The notes under the pieces were generated by a model, which saw nothing but the letters and a program-made list of their open reading frames with translations, had not been told where the DNA came from and made no database searches. Below are positions 25,074-37,900 of a DNA stretch of 64,000 nucleotides, in pieces. The position numbers and the translations under genes are program-made. The stretch is from Membranipora membranacea (taxonomy: Eukaryota > Bryozoa > Gymnolaemata > Cheilostomatida > Membraniporidae), in NCBI GenBank assembly GCA_914767715.1, contig OU612068.1, forward strand, positions 20,584,001-20,648,000. The letters run 5' to 3'. Positions within the stretch are counted from its first letter, which is position 1. The number at the start of each line of letters is the position of its first letter.

Positions 25074-27843
25074 GTTCCGACTCTACCATCACTACCTTCA
25101 CCTCAGTCGAAGTTCAACTGCTCATCTAAAACTGTAAAATTGACATTGCAGGGAACAATTCAACGGTTATATATCATGTTTAAGATTAATAATGATTTCA
25201 AATGACCATCAACTACTTAATAACCACATTAAGAAAAGATGAGGTCCACAAGGATATGCTTGCTACCATGCACTAGGCTTCTTAATAAGTTGGCATTCTA
25301 CACCACCATACCATATTGCATTACCTTATATGTCATGTGTGATATGAATACTACTGTTTGTCCATTGGGAACAATGAATATGTGTACATGTGCAAACAAC
25401 ATCCTGAACTCTCTTTCTCAGCAAAAAAATGTGACCCTTGTCTGCATTAGGGACAGGACATAGACAGTTAAATCAAATACAATAGATCATAGAAAACACA
25501 AACAAGTTCTCTGAAAATAATAATCATGATGTTCAGTCTCACTTCAAACCATCATTATAAGATGATGACAACATGGTAGTAATCATAACTCACATGATAC
25601 TATGCCTTTGACTGTGTTACCTCTTTATTTTGTAATGGGGTAGGTGATGTAAGTACAGAATTCCTTGTTATGGTTATGTTAGAATAAGTTGTAAGGCTTA
25701 CTAAAAAGTTTTTTTCTGGTTTGGCCATATAGCCTGAGGTCTATTTAAAGTTTTTTATATTATTGGGTGGTGTTAAAACCGATTGAAACCAAAACTAGAA
25801 ATAGCATTCAAATGACCTTGAAAAGAGTGAAAACTTCAAAAGTTGTTATAATATATGTCATATCCGGGTAAACTTTGTTTTGAAAGGTACCGTAGGAAAG
25901 GTTAGTTATTCTCAGCATTTACAATTTTTATGTCTGCAATATACTAACTGCAAATTTGTGACAGTTTAAGTTTTTTCCTGAAGCCATCTACAGCTTGAAA
26001 TACTTGGCAGGTCTTTTATTCAGTGCAGGATCATCTGATTTAGGTTCTTCTCATTGATGATGTGAATGATGATCCATTCATCATTGTCACATCATTGTGA
26101 TTGTTGTCCATTCCCCCAGTCCATGCATTGAATTGATTGATTGGGTTGACTGATTGTAACTGTTAACTCACAGTACGGTCAGTCACTGACTGACTCAACA
26201 ACTTGATGTCTCATTACTCTATTAATGTTACAGTACTACTTACACTTGGCCTAAGTCAGAAAATACTGATTGGTGATAGTAACCCGTATATATATATATA
26301 TATATTGTTGTATAATAATAACCATATGATTATTATACTTATTTATAGAAATTCAGTTAACTTCATTTTCTTAGTTTAGTTAGAGTATACCTCATCTTCA
26401 TCATTATTGTCAAAATAAGAAGATAAGCTCACTTCCTCCGACACACTGATATGTTGTGTGTCCATCAGATTGACTTAGCAGGTTCAGTGACATTCTCTAC
26501 TCCAATTATGTTTCTTACACATGGGCCTATGTAGTTCTGTCTGAGATGAGTTCATGTTTGAGTAGGCACCTTATGCCAGTATGTGCTCGCTGTAACTACA
26601 GTTGTCGAGCGTCAAGCTATTCTACAGCACAGGTCAGGGATAAAAGCCACAGTTTCTCAATCATGCTGTGTGAACCCTCTCATTAATCTGCTTGTTGATG
26701 AATTTGTTTAGCAGTATGCAGTCATTTCAGTCAAAATGAGCCCCTCGGTTCTAAATCTTTTGCATCTGTTGACTCTATGATTGATGGTGATGGTTCCGGA
26801 TAGAGCTAATTTACTGAAATGTGGCCATGTCAACGTTAGGCTCCATTTGAATTTTGGACAATTGCGGATGTTACGCCGCATTGTGTGGTCTGCTGTGCTG
26901 GTTATCTTGCCTTTACATTTGTGATCATTGCTGTATATCACTTCAGGATACATTGCATTGCTTCCAATGTCCAGATGATGTTGCAGGGGGTCAAAGGTAA
27001 ATTTGTTATCCTTATTTATGTTTTTGTATTGAAGCTGGAAGTAAAGGATGGCTTCAGCTATAGCCAAAAAACATGTCTTGACCAACAAACGTAATAAACT
27101 TGAATAAGGCTGTTTCTTCACCACATTCTGCGCAGATTCGAAACCAACCAAGCCCTCTGAAGTTATATAAGTCAGCTACGTAAAAGTGCATCGGCAGAAT
27201 TGATGATCTGGTTAACATAGTAATTCAAATTCCAATGGGTGTCTTCAAAATATGCTGTGTACTTCAAATAGCAAATGTAATGCTTCACCATATATGGTGA
27301 AGGCTACGAATGAAGACTTTGCTGGCTGAAACCTGTTTGGGTGATCATGTATTTTGGGATTCTTAGTTTTTCAGAAACCAGTTTTGGTAGCTTTGGACTT
27401 GTGTCACTTTTACCTCGTTGTCGAGGTCACACATAGTCAATAAGCTCACATCAAGAACACATCCTACAGTTTCCGTTGCGTTGACTAGCACATAATGCTG
27501 TAACTTTGTAAACATGCTGGTGCCCCCAAAAGCAGCCAGAATTGTGTCTACAAACTGTAGTTCCTGTGAAATCTATACCAAGATCAATTCCAATGTAAGG
27601 ACAGGTTGACATATGTTTAGCCGATACCTTACCCTTTTATGCAAAACCCCGCCAATATTTGAACTAGATAAATTCATAGTTTTAACAGATTGGTTTCCAT
27701 CCTACCGACTCAACTACTGAGTTAAATGCTGTGTTATTCATAAGCATTCATACTCAGTTTTTCATATTGTGAAAGGCTGAATATTTTTTATCTTTGGTGA
27801 CCAATATTGTTTTGTGTTTACATTAGATTACATATGAACTGGA
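25074..27843. other. Intergenic between divergent AP-4 epsilon and zinc finger genes
   Basis: About 2.8 kb between two divergent start codons, presumably with both promoters. There is a (TA)n tract near 26286-26303. On the minus strand, 27151-26708 is an unassigned open frame of 147 codons, with further broken frames upstream to about 27620 (for example TILAAFGGTSMFTKLQHYVL). I do not recognise the family; a decayed mobile element is possible. Confidence 0.5.
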
Positions 27844-30642
27844 ATGGAGGTGGATGAAGGCGACTTATCAGACTATGATATTCACCTTATCATGGAGGCT
27901 CTGTCCTCAAGACAGTCAAAGAATGTGGCCTCATGTGCTCTCAGCATAAAAATACTTCTATATGAGATACAGAAACAGCTCCTCATACTTATGGGAAATG
28001 ATAACAGTAGAGTAAATGATGCAGGAGGCTCAGAATCAGAGTCTATGGCGGAGGATGACGATGATGATGATGAGGACTATGTATACAAGGAATATTACAA
28101 TAAAAAGGTTGGAATTAAATCACTATCATTGCTCGAAAATTGCAGTTTTGATGCTTCTACTCTAAACTTTTTTAATGGTTCCTTCCGTTGTTTATTATTT
28201 TGTTATTGACTCAAGGAATAACTAAAGAGACTCTATTCATAGTTTCTGGTAACTATTTCAACCAAATATTGTTGCAATGGTTGGTGTTCCTGTTTTTGCT
28301 CTCAACTATTTGTGGGACTATAAGCTATACCAGACACAACGTATCATAGAAGGCTGATAACCATAGAGGGGTGACAACTAATAGGCTGAAACAAAACCTT
28401 ATTGATAATGTGTCAATGAAAACTTGAGTCTAAGATGAACGAATAGAATATTTATATACACTAACATAATATGACATTTTGACTCACAGGCAGACCCAAT
28501 CGTATCAGACGGAGAAGAAGAAATAAAGGAGCCTATGAAGGAGCAGCAGAGTGTAGTGACTGGAGCCACCGTACCTATCACAGGCTCTCTACAGAAACCA
28601 CCAGAGTCATTCCCCTGTGCTGAGTGTGGTGAGGTGTTCACCACTAAGAAAGCTCTGAGTCAGCACAGAACACTGCAGCATCGGTCAGCTGATGACTCCA
28701 GTGCTAGTAACACTGAAAATCCCTCAGAAATAGAAGGACAAGAGGCTGAGACTAATGGTGAGTCTGTAGAAGTTAAACAGGAGGCTGGGGCGGAGATGGG
28801 TAAAGAGTCACTTATGGATAAGCTGGAGCTAAGGAAGAAACGGAATAAACTCATACCGTCGAGTGTACCCGGAAAAGTCAAGTGTGAACATTGTGGTAAA
28901 GAAACGCTGAAACAACACATGGCTCGTCACATGCTAATTCATTCCGGTGTCAAGGAATTTAAATGTAATTTGTGTGATGCTGCTTATTACCGAAAAGATA
29001 AACTCAAGGAACATATGAAGAAGCATGAGGGAGGGTATGTGGCCCCCGTTGCCCCAGGTGCCTCAGCGGAGAAAGAAAAGAAAGAATCAAAGCCAAACAA
29101 ACCGGTCAAATGTAGAAGATGTGGATTCACGAGCTCTGATAAGAAAGAGATGAAGGAGCATAGACTGACTCACCCGGCAGATATGATGCATTCGTATGTA
29201 CCAAACATTAATGTTGCATATTCTATGAAATTCTCCACACTCCCACAGCCAGCCCTTAATGTTGACCTGGAAGTTGATGACTGTCTTGGGCAGGGTCCCC
29301 TTTAACGACCGTCTACAGCCGTGATTGCCTTCCCGAGCACCTTTAAGGGCTGGCTGTGCACATTACAATAATAATTATAATTTTCACAGGTTGTAACTGG
29401 GATCGAGTCACAGAGACTCTACCGCCTCTCTTTCGTTAACTTTTCTCATGTTTTATTGCAGATGTGAGCATTGCGATAAGAAGTTTTCATGTATGTCACA
29501 TCTCGCACAGCATGCCATTAAACACATGACTGAGAAGCCTTATATTTGTGACATATGTGGCGTGCCATTCTCCAGAGAACCCAATCTACTGAGGCATATG
29601 AAATCACATACAGATCCTGCCCCTTTCAAGTAAGTGAACTGTTGAGTACCCTCTATATAGATTATAGAGGCTTATAATATACTGTGTGCAGGGGATTTCA
29701 GTTAAAAGAGGCTACAATGGTAAAAACTTTCTCCACATCACTTGACTTTTGATGTCCAACACCCTGTCATAATATTGTGGGGATGTTAGTGAAACTTAGT
29801 TTTCAGGATCAATTCTAGCTTGATACTCAGTGTATATATGCTTGGTTTTACCTAATAGCAAAAGTCGGATCCCGTGTATTTTACAGAAAACTGTTAATGC
29901 TGATGTTCATAACACATAATTATTAAATACAAATAGTTATTTTGATTTGGTTGATACAAATATGCAGAAGCGCGAGATTCAATGCTGCCTGCTCTTTGAT
30001 TCATGATTCGTACCCCAAACAATGTATTAAGAAGCCTTGTACTGTTGCAACAGTTTACTTGCCAATAGAATTGAACTAACCCTATATGCTCGAAACCTAC
30101 TTTGGTCTATTTCCAGTTGTAAGTTCTGTAACAAACCTTACCACCGGAAAAACGAACTGGTTGTGCATGAGAGAAACCACACCGGTGAAAAACCTTATAT
30201 CTGTGAGATCTGTGGAAACGCCTATGCGTCTAACAAATACCTCAAGCGCCACTTGTTTACGCACACTGGACTGAAACCTTATAAATGCGATCTGTGTGAG
30301 CGGGCCTTTGCCAGGCCCGAGAACATGAGAGCGCATCGGAAGTTACATGACAAGGGAGCAACAAGGAGAGTTAACTCAGGAATGATGCCGACTATCACCC
30401 CGCACCAAGCAGCATCAGACCCGATAACGGCTGCTATGATGTCTGGAATGAATCGCTCAGATAGCTTAGACGAATCAGCACAACTTCATTCCCCTACGGA
30501 CTCACACGATGATATGAGTTATGAGCTGCCCACCACTTCGGGTATTGGACGGGTGGGCTCCGTCTCACATGACGAACCCGGTGACTCGCCAAGGCGTGAA
30601 TTGTGGTTCCCCTCGCAACCATTCAATGCGGACACCTCATAA
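27844..30642 (+). CDS. C2H2 zinc finger protein with nine fingers
   Basis: Probable nuclear DNA-binding regulator. Exons: 27844-28107 (ATG at 27844), 28490-29193, 29462-29629, 30117-30642. They join in frame to 553 residues. The first 88 residues lack fingers and end in an acidic D/E run. Nine C2H2 units follow: CAECGEVFTTKKALSQHRTL (about residue 131), CEHCGKETLKQHMARHMLIH (one residue short between C and H), CNLCDAAYYRKDKLKEHMKK, CRRCGFTSSDKKEMKEHRLT, CEHCDKKFSCMSHLAQHAIK, CDICGVPFSREPNLLRHMKS, CKFCNKPYHRKNELVVHERN, CEICGNAYASNKYLKRHLFT and CDLCERAFARPENMRAHRKL. TGEKP-type linkers join the later fingers. The tail is S/T/P-rich. The first donor (GTTGGA) is weak; the others are good. If the second exon is read through instead, a shorter form stops at 29305. 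No orthologue is assigned. Confidence 0.85.
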
Positions 30643-31914
30643 ATACAAATCTCACCAACATAAGCCAATGAGGTCTCACTATTTTTATTGTCTTAAAATT
30701 ATACTGCTGAATATTGCTGAAGCTAAATGATCATGATATATATCGATGCTTTGCTTAGTATTTTTGAGGGCCTAGGGTCGCCGCATGAAATGTCCACTGT
30801 TTCGAGTTACTTGGCCTGTTACATTGAACTATCATGATAATCCATTCTAATGTTGAAGATTAGTGTAAGGGAGCTTTGGTGGTGGTCAAAAAAATCATAG
30901 TTTACCAATTGCACACAGTTTGAATACATAACAGTTTTAGTTTTTAATCATAAACTTCATATTGTCAAGATGTTGTGCTACATTAGCTTTGCTGTTTGTC
31001 CATGTTTTGGTCTCATCATTATTTTTTTTACGAAATAATGCTCTTCGTATGGATTTAATTAAATATCCATCTCTGTTTTAGAGAGAATTTAAATACATAT
31101 TGTCTTTGAAATGATTATGTAGGATAATCCTCGTATCATGTGAAAAGTTAGACAACTCACTGTCTATGCATGGAATAGTCCATGTCAATATTTTCCCTCC
31201 AACTGGGACTGATCCAATTTGTTGAGAGTAATTTTATGAGCTCCAATGGGTCCAATGGGCAGTAACTAGCCTAAACCCATCAATTCTGGTGTACAAATTA
31301 AGAAGTTGTGTGCCCAGTAGTTAGTGGGTGATAACTTCTAACATGAATACTTACGACCAGGAAATTTGTCCGAAACTCCCCGATTTGATCAGAGCCGTCA
31401 TATATGGCTAAAAGGCACTCAATTCATTGGATACAATAATATTTTAGGACTTCCGTCTTTTCACTTTTGCTTACAGCTTGCAGTATAGAATCTTAGATCA
31501 CGCATCCGTACATCATTATATCAAATAATCAGAAGTGCACACAGACACTTTTTCAAACAAAAATCACAACTAGTCACCAGAAATTGTGAAATTGGATGTT
31601 TGCATTCTGATGGCAGCAAAATCTTATTAAAATACACACTAATTATATTAAATTCAAGTGAAAATAGATAGAATTTAAGTGATTTTATTCATCCGATTCT
31701 GGAGAGAAACTTCTCAAGCTTTGTAATATATTATTACTTAAAGTAGTAGCCTTGATAAAAAAAATCACAATGTTATATAGAAATATAGAAAATCAGCTAT
31801 ATAAAACTGTACAATGATATATTATGGATAGATTCAGTGGTGCATACGATATGGAAGCATGGGCCCGAGGCTGTATAGTCCTAGCCCATGCTATGTAGGT
31901 GATGTCGTTTCATA
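30643..31914. other. Intergenic between convergent zinc finger and MAP3K genes
   Basis: This 1.3-kb convergent region holds the two 3' ends. The only signal I can place is an AATAAA on the minus strand at 31684-31689. A short block at about 31351-31380 (accaggaaatttgtccgaaa) resembles 20778-20808 in the same orientation. No gene is seen. Confidence 0.55.
31684..31689 (-). terminator. Candidate poly(A) signal of the MAP3K gene
   Basis: TTTATT on the plus strand reads AATAAA on the minus strand, about 225 bp past the MAP3K stop codon. Placement fits, but a hexamer in AT-rich DNA is weak evidence. Confidence 0.4.
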
Positions 31915-34900
31915 TTAAGTATCTATTGAATGATATGAGTGTGGATAAGTGTCAGCAGCATATTTATCATGATATTCTGGGTCTGTATAGGGATGTTCAT
32001 GGTTCTGATTAAGAATATCACTCTCAGTCCTCTTTACTGTGGGTTTGGTATATTCTATACATGGTTCTGTTTGAAATAGTTCATTCTGTTCATCTTCACA
32101 TAAAGATCGTGGAGATGCGCATATTCCAGACTCAATGGTTTCACGAGTAGCTGATGGATCACAGTCTATTGATATATCAGGTTCTAGTGAAGGAGAGGAT
32201 GTCACTGTCACGTGATCTAACGCTACATCTTGTGATAACTCTGATATGGAGTCGTCTATCTTTCTGCGTATATGAGATAATGTAGATGACACAGGAGTCG
32301 GGCTTGTTATAGAATCGTCAGTAGATTTAGATGCTTTCAAAGTTTTCTTCCTTTTCGACATCATTCTTTCGCGTCTGGAAAACATTAAAAATCTTTAATC
32401 ATGAGCTTGAGTTGAGTAGTAAATTCCGATCATAGCACAAAGTTCATTCGTATGAGCTTGTGATGTTGGTTACAGTAATGATTCTAGGTCTCATGAGATA
32501 ACATGTCATATGGCAGCTAGACATGTAATCTAATTACAAATCCATGTTTACGTCCAGGAAACAGGGCTGGTGTCTACTCAGACCTGTCAGGGTCTAAGCC
32601 TAATAGCAATCAATGTTTCCTGGTCTTTTACCACAATGTTTCCTCAACGATACGAAATCCCCCTTATACAAGGAATCCAGGTGAGCCTTGATTATTTGTT
32701 CAATCTTTTCAAGTTCAAATTAAAATAAAATGTGAAGTATTTCAGCTATGTGGGTTTTCTTTTTGTCACCCTAGCCAAGGAGTTAAACATTAATGATGTT
32801 CTATAAGTAATCTACCTGGCTATGTCTCGCTCCCGTTGTTCTAACTGTAGCATACAGGCGTTCAGCTCCATATACAGGTTATTAGTCTGCTCCAGTTTTT
32901 TCTCATAGTAACATTTGACACTCTGCGCTTGTCTGCAACAAAACAGAACCATGATAATCTCATTAGAGGATGCTATATTTGATAACCATTGGCATGATAA
33001 AAGTACAAAAAAAGTAAAGAGTCATATCAGTGTTGAGTTCCATTTATCAAACCAGACAGAGATTAATCAAAAGTAGGAGAATAACTAGCGCCTCATTACA
33101 AGAACAGCCAGGTTGTCAGGGGAAATTGTCACCTAGGTGATGGCAATTACATTACTGTACACTTTATATTGACCTGAGTTTGACATTTCATAACAAAAAA
33201 AAGTCAGTCATTGTAATAAACTGTATAAGTCATGTTACCAGAAAAAAAATTGCAGCAATAATGTAAGATACACGTCTGTATAAGCCAACAGGGAGTGAGT
33301 TCCTTTTTACAACACAGAGTGATTTGGTCAAGGGGAGTAGTATTATTTTGTTCACATATGGAAAGGATAAACCATTGGGTTATGAAATATTTGCTACGAG
33401 TGTAATGCCACACTCACATGATGTTTTGAAGTCAGCAGTTACTTATTATCGCTTATTATTATTTGTGTTGCATAGTTTCTATAAATTGACAGCACCACAA
33501 GTAGTGCACGTGGTTAAGTTCAATATGTGAAGGCAATAATCGTGTCATATTCTAACATAGAGGGGACAATTACCTGAATTCATCAGCGTTTTGTAGGTTT
33601 GCTTCTTCGTTTTGATTATTATGTCTGTATAGATAAGACGCTGTGCCCTGAAGTCTGAGACTTTCAAACCTCTTCTTAATCTGTGATTTCCAGACCATCT
33701 GAGTCTCATAAAACTCCTCATCGTTTGTATCTGAAAAGATCGAAAGTTAAAAAGTCATTAGATGTGTCGTTTTCTAACCAAACCGTTACTATGGGTACAT
33801 AGTTCTCTACTCCCCCACATGGGAGAACAGAAATATGTGAAGATAATTGGAATCAGCCATTCCTAAGATAATTTGTTTGGTGTGACTGTGACGGGGCATG
33901 TGACTTTCTCAAAGTCAGATGATGAGATTCTGAGTGACACCCACTCTTATAACAGTCCACAGTAGCCCTAAACCGCAAAGAATCACAAATGTAAATATTG
34001 ACAATCTGCTTTTCCGGCTTTCCCTTTTGTGGCATGACACCTGAACCCATTCTGACTTTGCCAACAAAAGCAATAAAAAGAGAATCGACATCAAATCATC
34101 ACAACTTAGAATTATACGTTTTGCTGCCAAAATTGATGATTCACAAGAGGAAAAAACCTGCTAGAGGGCCAAAACAATCAAAGCAGTCACTTCACAACCA
34201 CAGATTATCGAAATCGTCATAGGTCTGGCCAAAGATTTGTGCAGTAGGAGGTTACACACGTCAATAAAAATGCGTAGATTTGTCAGGCTATCAATCACAA
34301 GCCATCAGGAAACATTTTAGCCTGAGCAAACATCAGCCGCTGGGTCATATGACGCTTGCAGTTATCAGCTTGCTTGGATTTCCAAACAGTTCTCAGGATG
34401 GAAATTGAAATCCCACTGGAGTGACTTTTCCTATGGGTTTTACAAAACAATTCAGCTGTGGCATTTAGAACAATAGCTATCAGTAGCCCAATAGCTATCA
34501 GTTATATTTATTCTAGATAGCGTGTAAAGTCTACAGATTCACGATCAGACCATATTATTCTTCTCTTGGTCAAAGTGCACCAGAGTGGAAGCAAAAGGAA
34601 TTGCATAACAATGTCATCGTTCGCTTTCAGGTGAGGTAAAGTCACATGACGTTGAAATGAAGCTGACTAATATAAATTTACTAAAACCACCCAGAATATC
34701 AGTGGAGACAGGCTAGGGTGTGGGGGACAGTGGTAACTAAGAGACATGACCACATGATCACTATCATGATAAGCTCTAACAACAAGTTTGTTGTGAGGAA
34801 TAGTAAGCTCACCTAGCAATGCTGGAGAGGCTATTTCTAAGTGCATCAGAATGTGGCGGAATGACGGACGATTTCTTGGTTTGGTACTCCTGCAACAGAA

Positions 34901-37900
34901 AAACAACAAAATTAGTCTAAGCGCTTACACTGTTATAGCATTGGGATAGCTGGTAGTAGCATTTCAATATCAACCACTGCTACAAATTACAACAAAATCG
35001 GTCATTTCACCTTTTTCCTTACCACGAAACTCATTATTGACATGAGGAAACAAACCAAAAAGTTGTAGTGATGGTTTGGTCAGATTTTATTTCCTGTTCT
35101 TGTAAATTCCAGAGTTTGGAGTGCAACACGTTCCCCAGATTTCATAAACATCACTTGACAGGCTATGATCTAGTGACAATGTCAACACTCCGCATAAATT
35201 TATATAATTTTTTATTAAGAAATAACAATTTTTGGATAATTTCCTTATTTGGTAATAGTTTTAGCACTCATATTATTTAAAATTCTCCCACACACACTGC
35301 CAAGGCATGTCAGTTTTCAAATCAACTGATGCAATCAGTTGATTTTAAAACTGACATGCCTTGGCAGTGTGTGTCAGAGGATACATTATTGTTCAGCTGC
35401 CATAAAATTGTCCTTACCCAGTTGTCAATACTACTACAGCATGTGACATTCAGCGAAGGCCACAAAAATAAAAAGGTTATCAAGTTTGCTTACCAGCATT
35501 GCTTGAGTAGGAGTTTAAAGCCTTCGGGCATATCATCAGGTATGGGAAGAAGGAGGCTGGAACTTCCGACGCCCCATATTATAGCTGTAGAGTCAACGTC
35601 CTTGTAAGGTATTTCACCTGTCAGCAGTTCCCATAGCACCACACCATATGACCTGCAATTTAAGTTAGAATATTTATTGTATTATTTTTTTCAGACCAGT
35701 TTGCTAGCACTTCATGGGAAGTGCAGATATTGACATGTCCATGTCAGTGCTTGTATATGCGTATGATGGTACCCGTACCAGGGCTTCTGTTTTACAGATA
35801 TGAGGGTTGGGTGGACACCTTTACGCTTCCTTGAATCTTTCTAAGAATCATCACTTTTAGAAAAGGAATTTTGAATCGTATTTGAGTTTATAAAATAGAA
35901 ATGAAGAGCATTCCAGACCTTTCACCATTTTCATTGGATACATCAATACAGCTTTGTTTTAGTTACGACATAATTTCAGAGGTTACATGTTATCTATTCA
36001 TCCTGCCTAAGCAGCCAGAGGAGGGTATAGTTAGGTCCTGAGACCTGGGTGTTTTACACATGGCCTTAGCTTCATCGTGATATTTACAAACAAAATCTTT
36101 TCTGTTTGAACTCAGACCTTCAAAGGCTCTGGATCATTCTGCAGTGTGTAAAAGGGTCTGTTATAATCCAACAGTACTTTGATCAAAGTACTGCTCCTTT
36201 TTTATGGCGTAGAAATGGCTCCATTATCAATAATTATGTAGATTAGAAAACAATTAGAAGAGATTGCAAGAACAAATTGGTTGCTAATACAATCATCATC
36301 ATGTTGTTTAGTTGTTTATTACTCTAATAAGACAGTGTGAGGATCTAATAACTGACCAAAGTTTTGGGCCCCACCCGGCAGATGAAGACAAAATCAGGCA
36401 CAAAGACTGGGCAGGGCGTCATCATCAAGGGGCCGAAAATACTAACCAGCCAATCAGCTTTGAGGGAAAATGTCAACGGCCCAATCTGTCTTTGAAAATG
36501 AATCATTCATTTTTTGCATGAGGTTGTCAAGTAATGCGAAAAGCCACTATAGTTGACAGGAACAAGACCACAATTCGTTCTTGCACAACAGTGCAGTTAG
36601 TTTTTTCCCTATTTTTTATTGCCAAGCTCACCACAATGAAAAGTTAATGAGGCGTACATCGGTAAATTACCATGGAGAACTTGTTCTAATACATTTAAAT
36701 TCGGGAATAATCCTATTGTTGTGAAATTATCACAATGTTTCAACAGGATGTCATTTTGTTAGATCAGTGGAATCATATATTTCATTGAACTAATTAGTTG
36801 GTGTAGTAAAAATCTCATCTTTCACAATAGACCAGATATTGTTTTGCTGCTGCATATTTTCTGTTGTAACAAATATCAAATCCACCCAAGAGAGTATGAT
36901 TTGCTAATATAAGACGCTATGAGAAACCAAAATAATAGTTGTTTTGTATTCTATCACATAACATATTGATCAGCTTAGCGCTCCTACATCATTGTGGGAG
37001 ATATAGCCCGCATTTAGATGCCCACCCACGCTGCGAATTAACTCAATACCAATGGAGTGGTGCGTGCTACTGGTATTAGCATTTTGTATACCAGTTTCCG
37101 CTATCCAAATCCAATACAAACCAAATTATCATGGCAGCAGCATTTTGTTAGAAGATAAAATACGAGTGTGATGGAAACGCCGGCAATTTCATACAGCAAT
37201 ACACGTTGATAGAAACGGGAATTAAGGCAAAAATGAGGACGACTAGCAAGCAATTTTATGGCAGCATTTTGCTGTGAGGTCAAGTATGAAGGCAATGAAA
37301 ATGCTGACGATTTGATATAAATGATGGTGATCATGAGGTCGACTAACACATTTTTCTAGTTTAAACTCAATATGTATGGAGTAAATTACAACAAAACTGA
37401 GACTGAGTGTTTTCAAACAGAGGCTTCCACATTAAAAAATAATTTTTAGGCCAAATATTCAATACATACCAGATATCGACTTTTTCTGAGCACGGCTCAT
37501 TTTTGATGACTTCAGGAGGCATCCAGGCGTAAGTACCGGCGAAGGACATGGTCATACTCCTCTCATGCTCGTGAAACTCCTTACTAGTACCAAAATCTGA
37601 GATCTTCAGTATATCGTTGTGTCCAATCAGTATACTGAAATAAAGGAAAACATTAAAATAAATCTCAGGTTAAGTAGCTCATGGCTTCCCTATGATTTGC
37701 TGATGAGGACAGAGGAAGGACTTGAGTTAAAGCCCGCAGCTCGCCAAATCATCAGTTACAAAAAGAAATGATCGAATGCTGCACTCCATATCTCTATCTT
37801 TGTATCAGGGAAGTCAGGGATGAAGCCATATTCGAGCTAATTACAAGCTCAATAATAATATGAGAACCTTGTCTGTCTTATTTATCAAGTCAATAATTTA

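Noticed and set aside
26286-26303. (TA)n tract as a regulatory element
   Set aside because: Simple dinucleotide repeat common in AT-rich intergenic DNA; nothing ties it to a promoter.
29194-29305. Reading the second zinc finger exon through to the stop at 29305 as the main product
   Set aside because: A strong GTATGT donor at 29194 connects in phase to further fingers. The read-through form is kept only as a possible short isoform.
36312-36521. 69-codon plus-strand frame in a MAP3K intron
   Set aside because: It is short, antisense to the host gene, and without recognisable domain or splice context.
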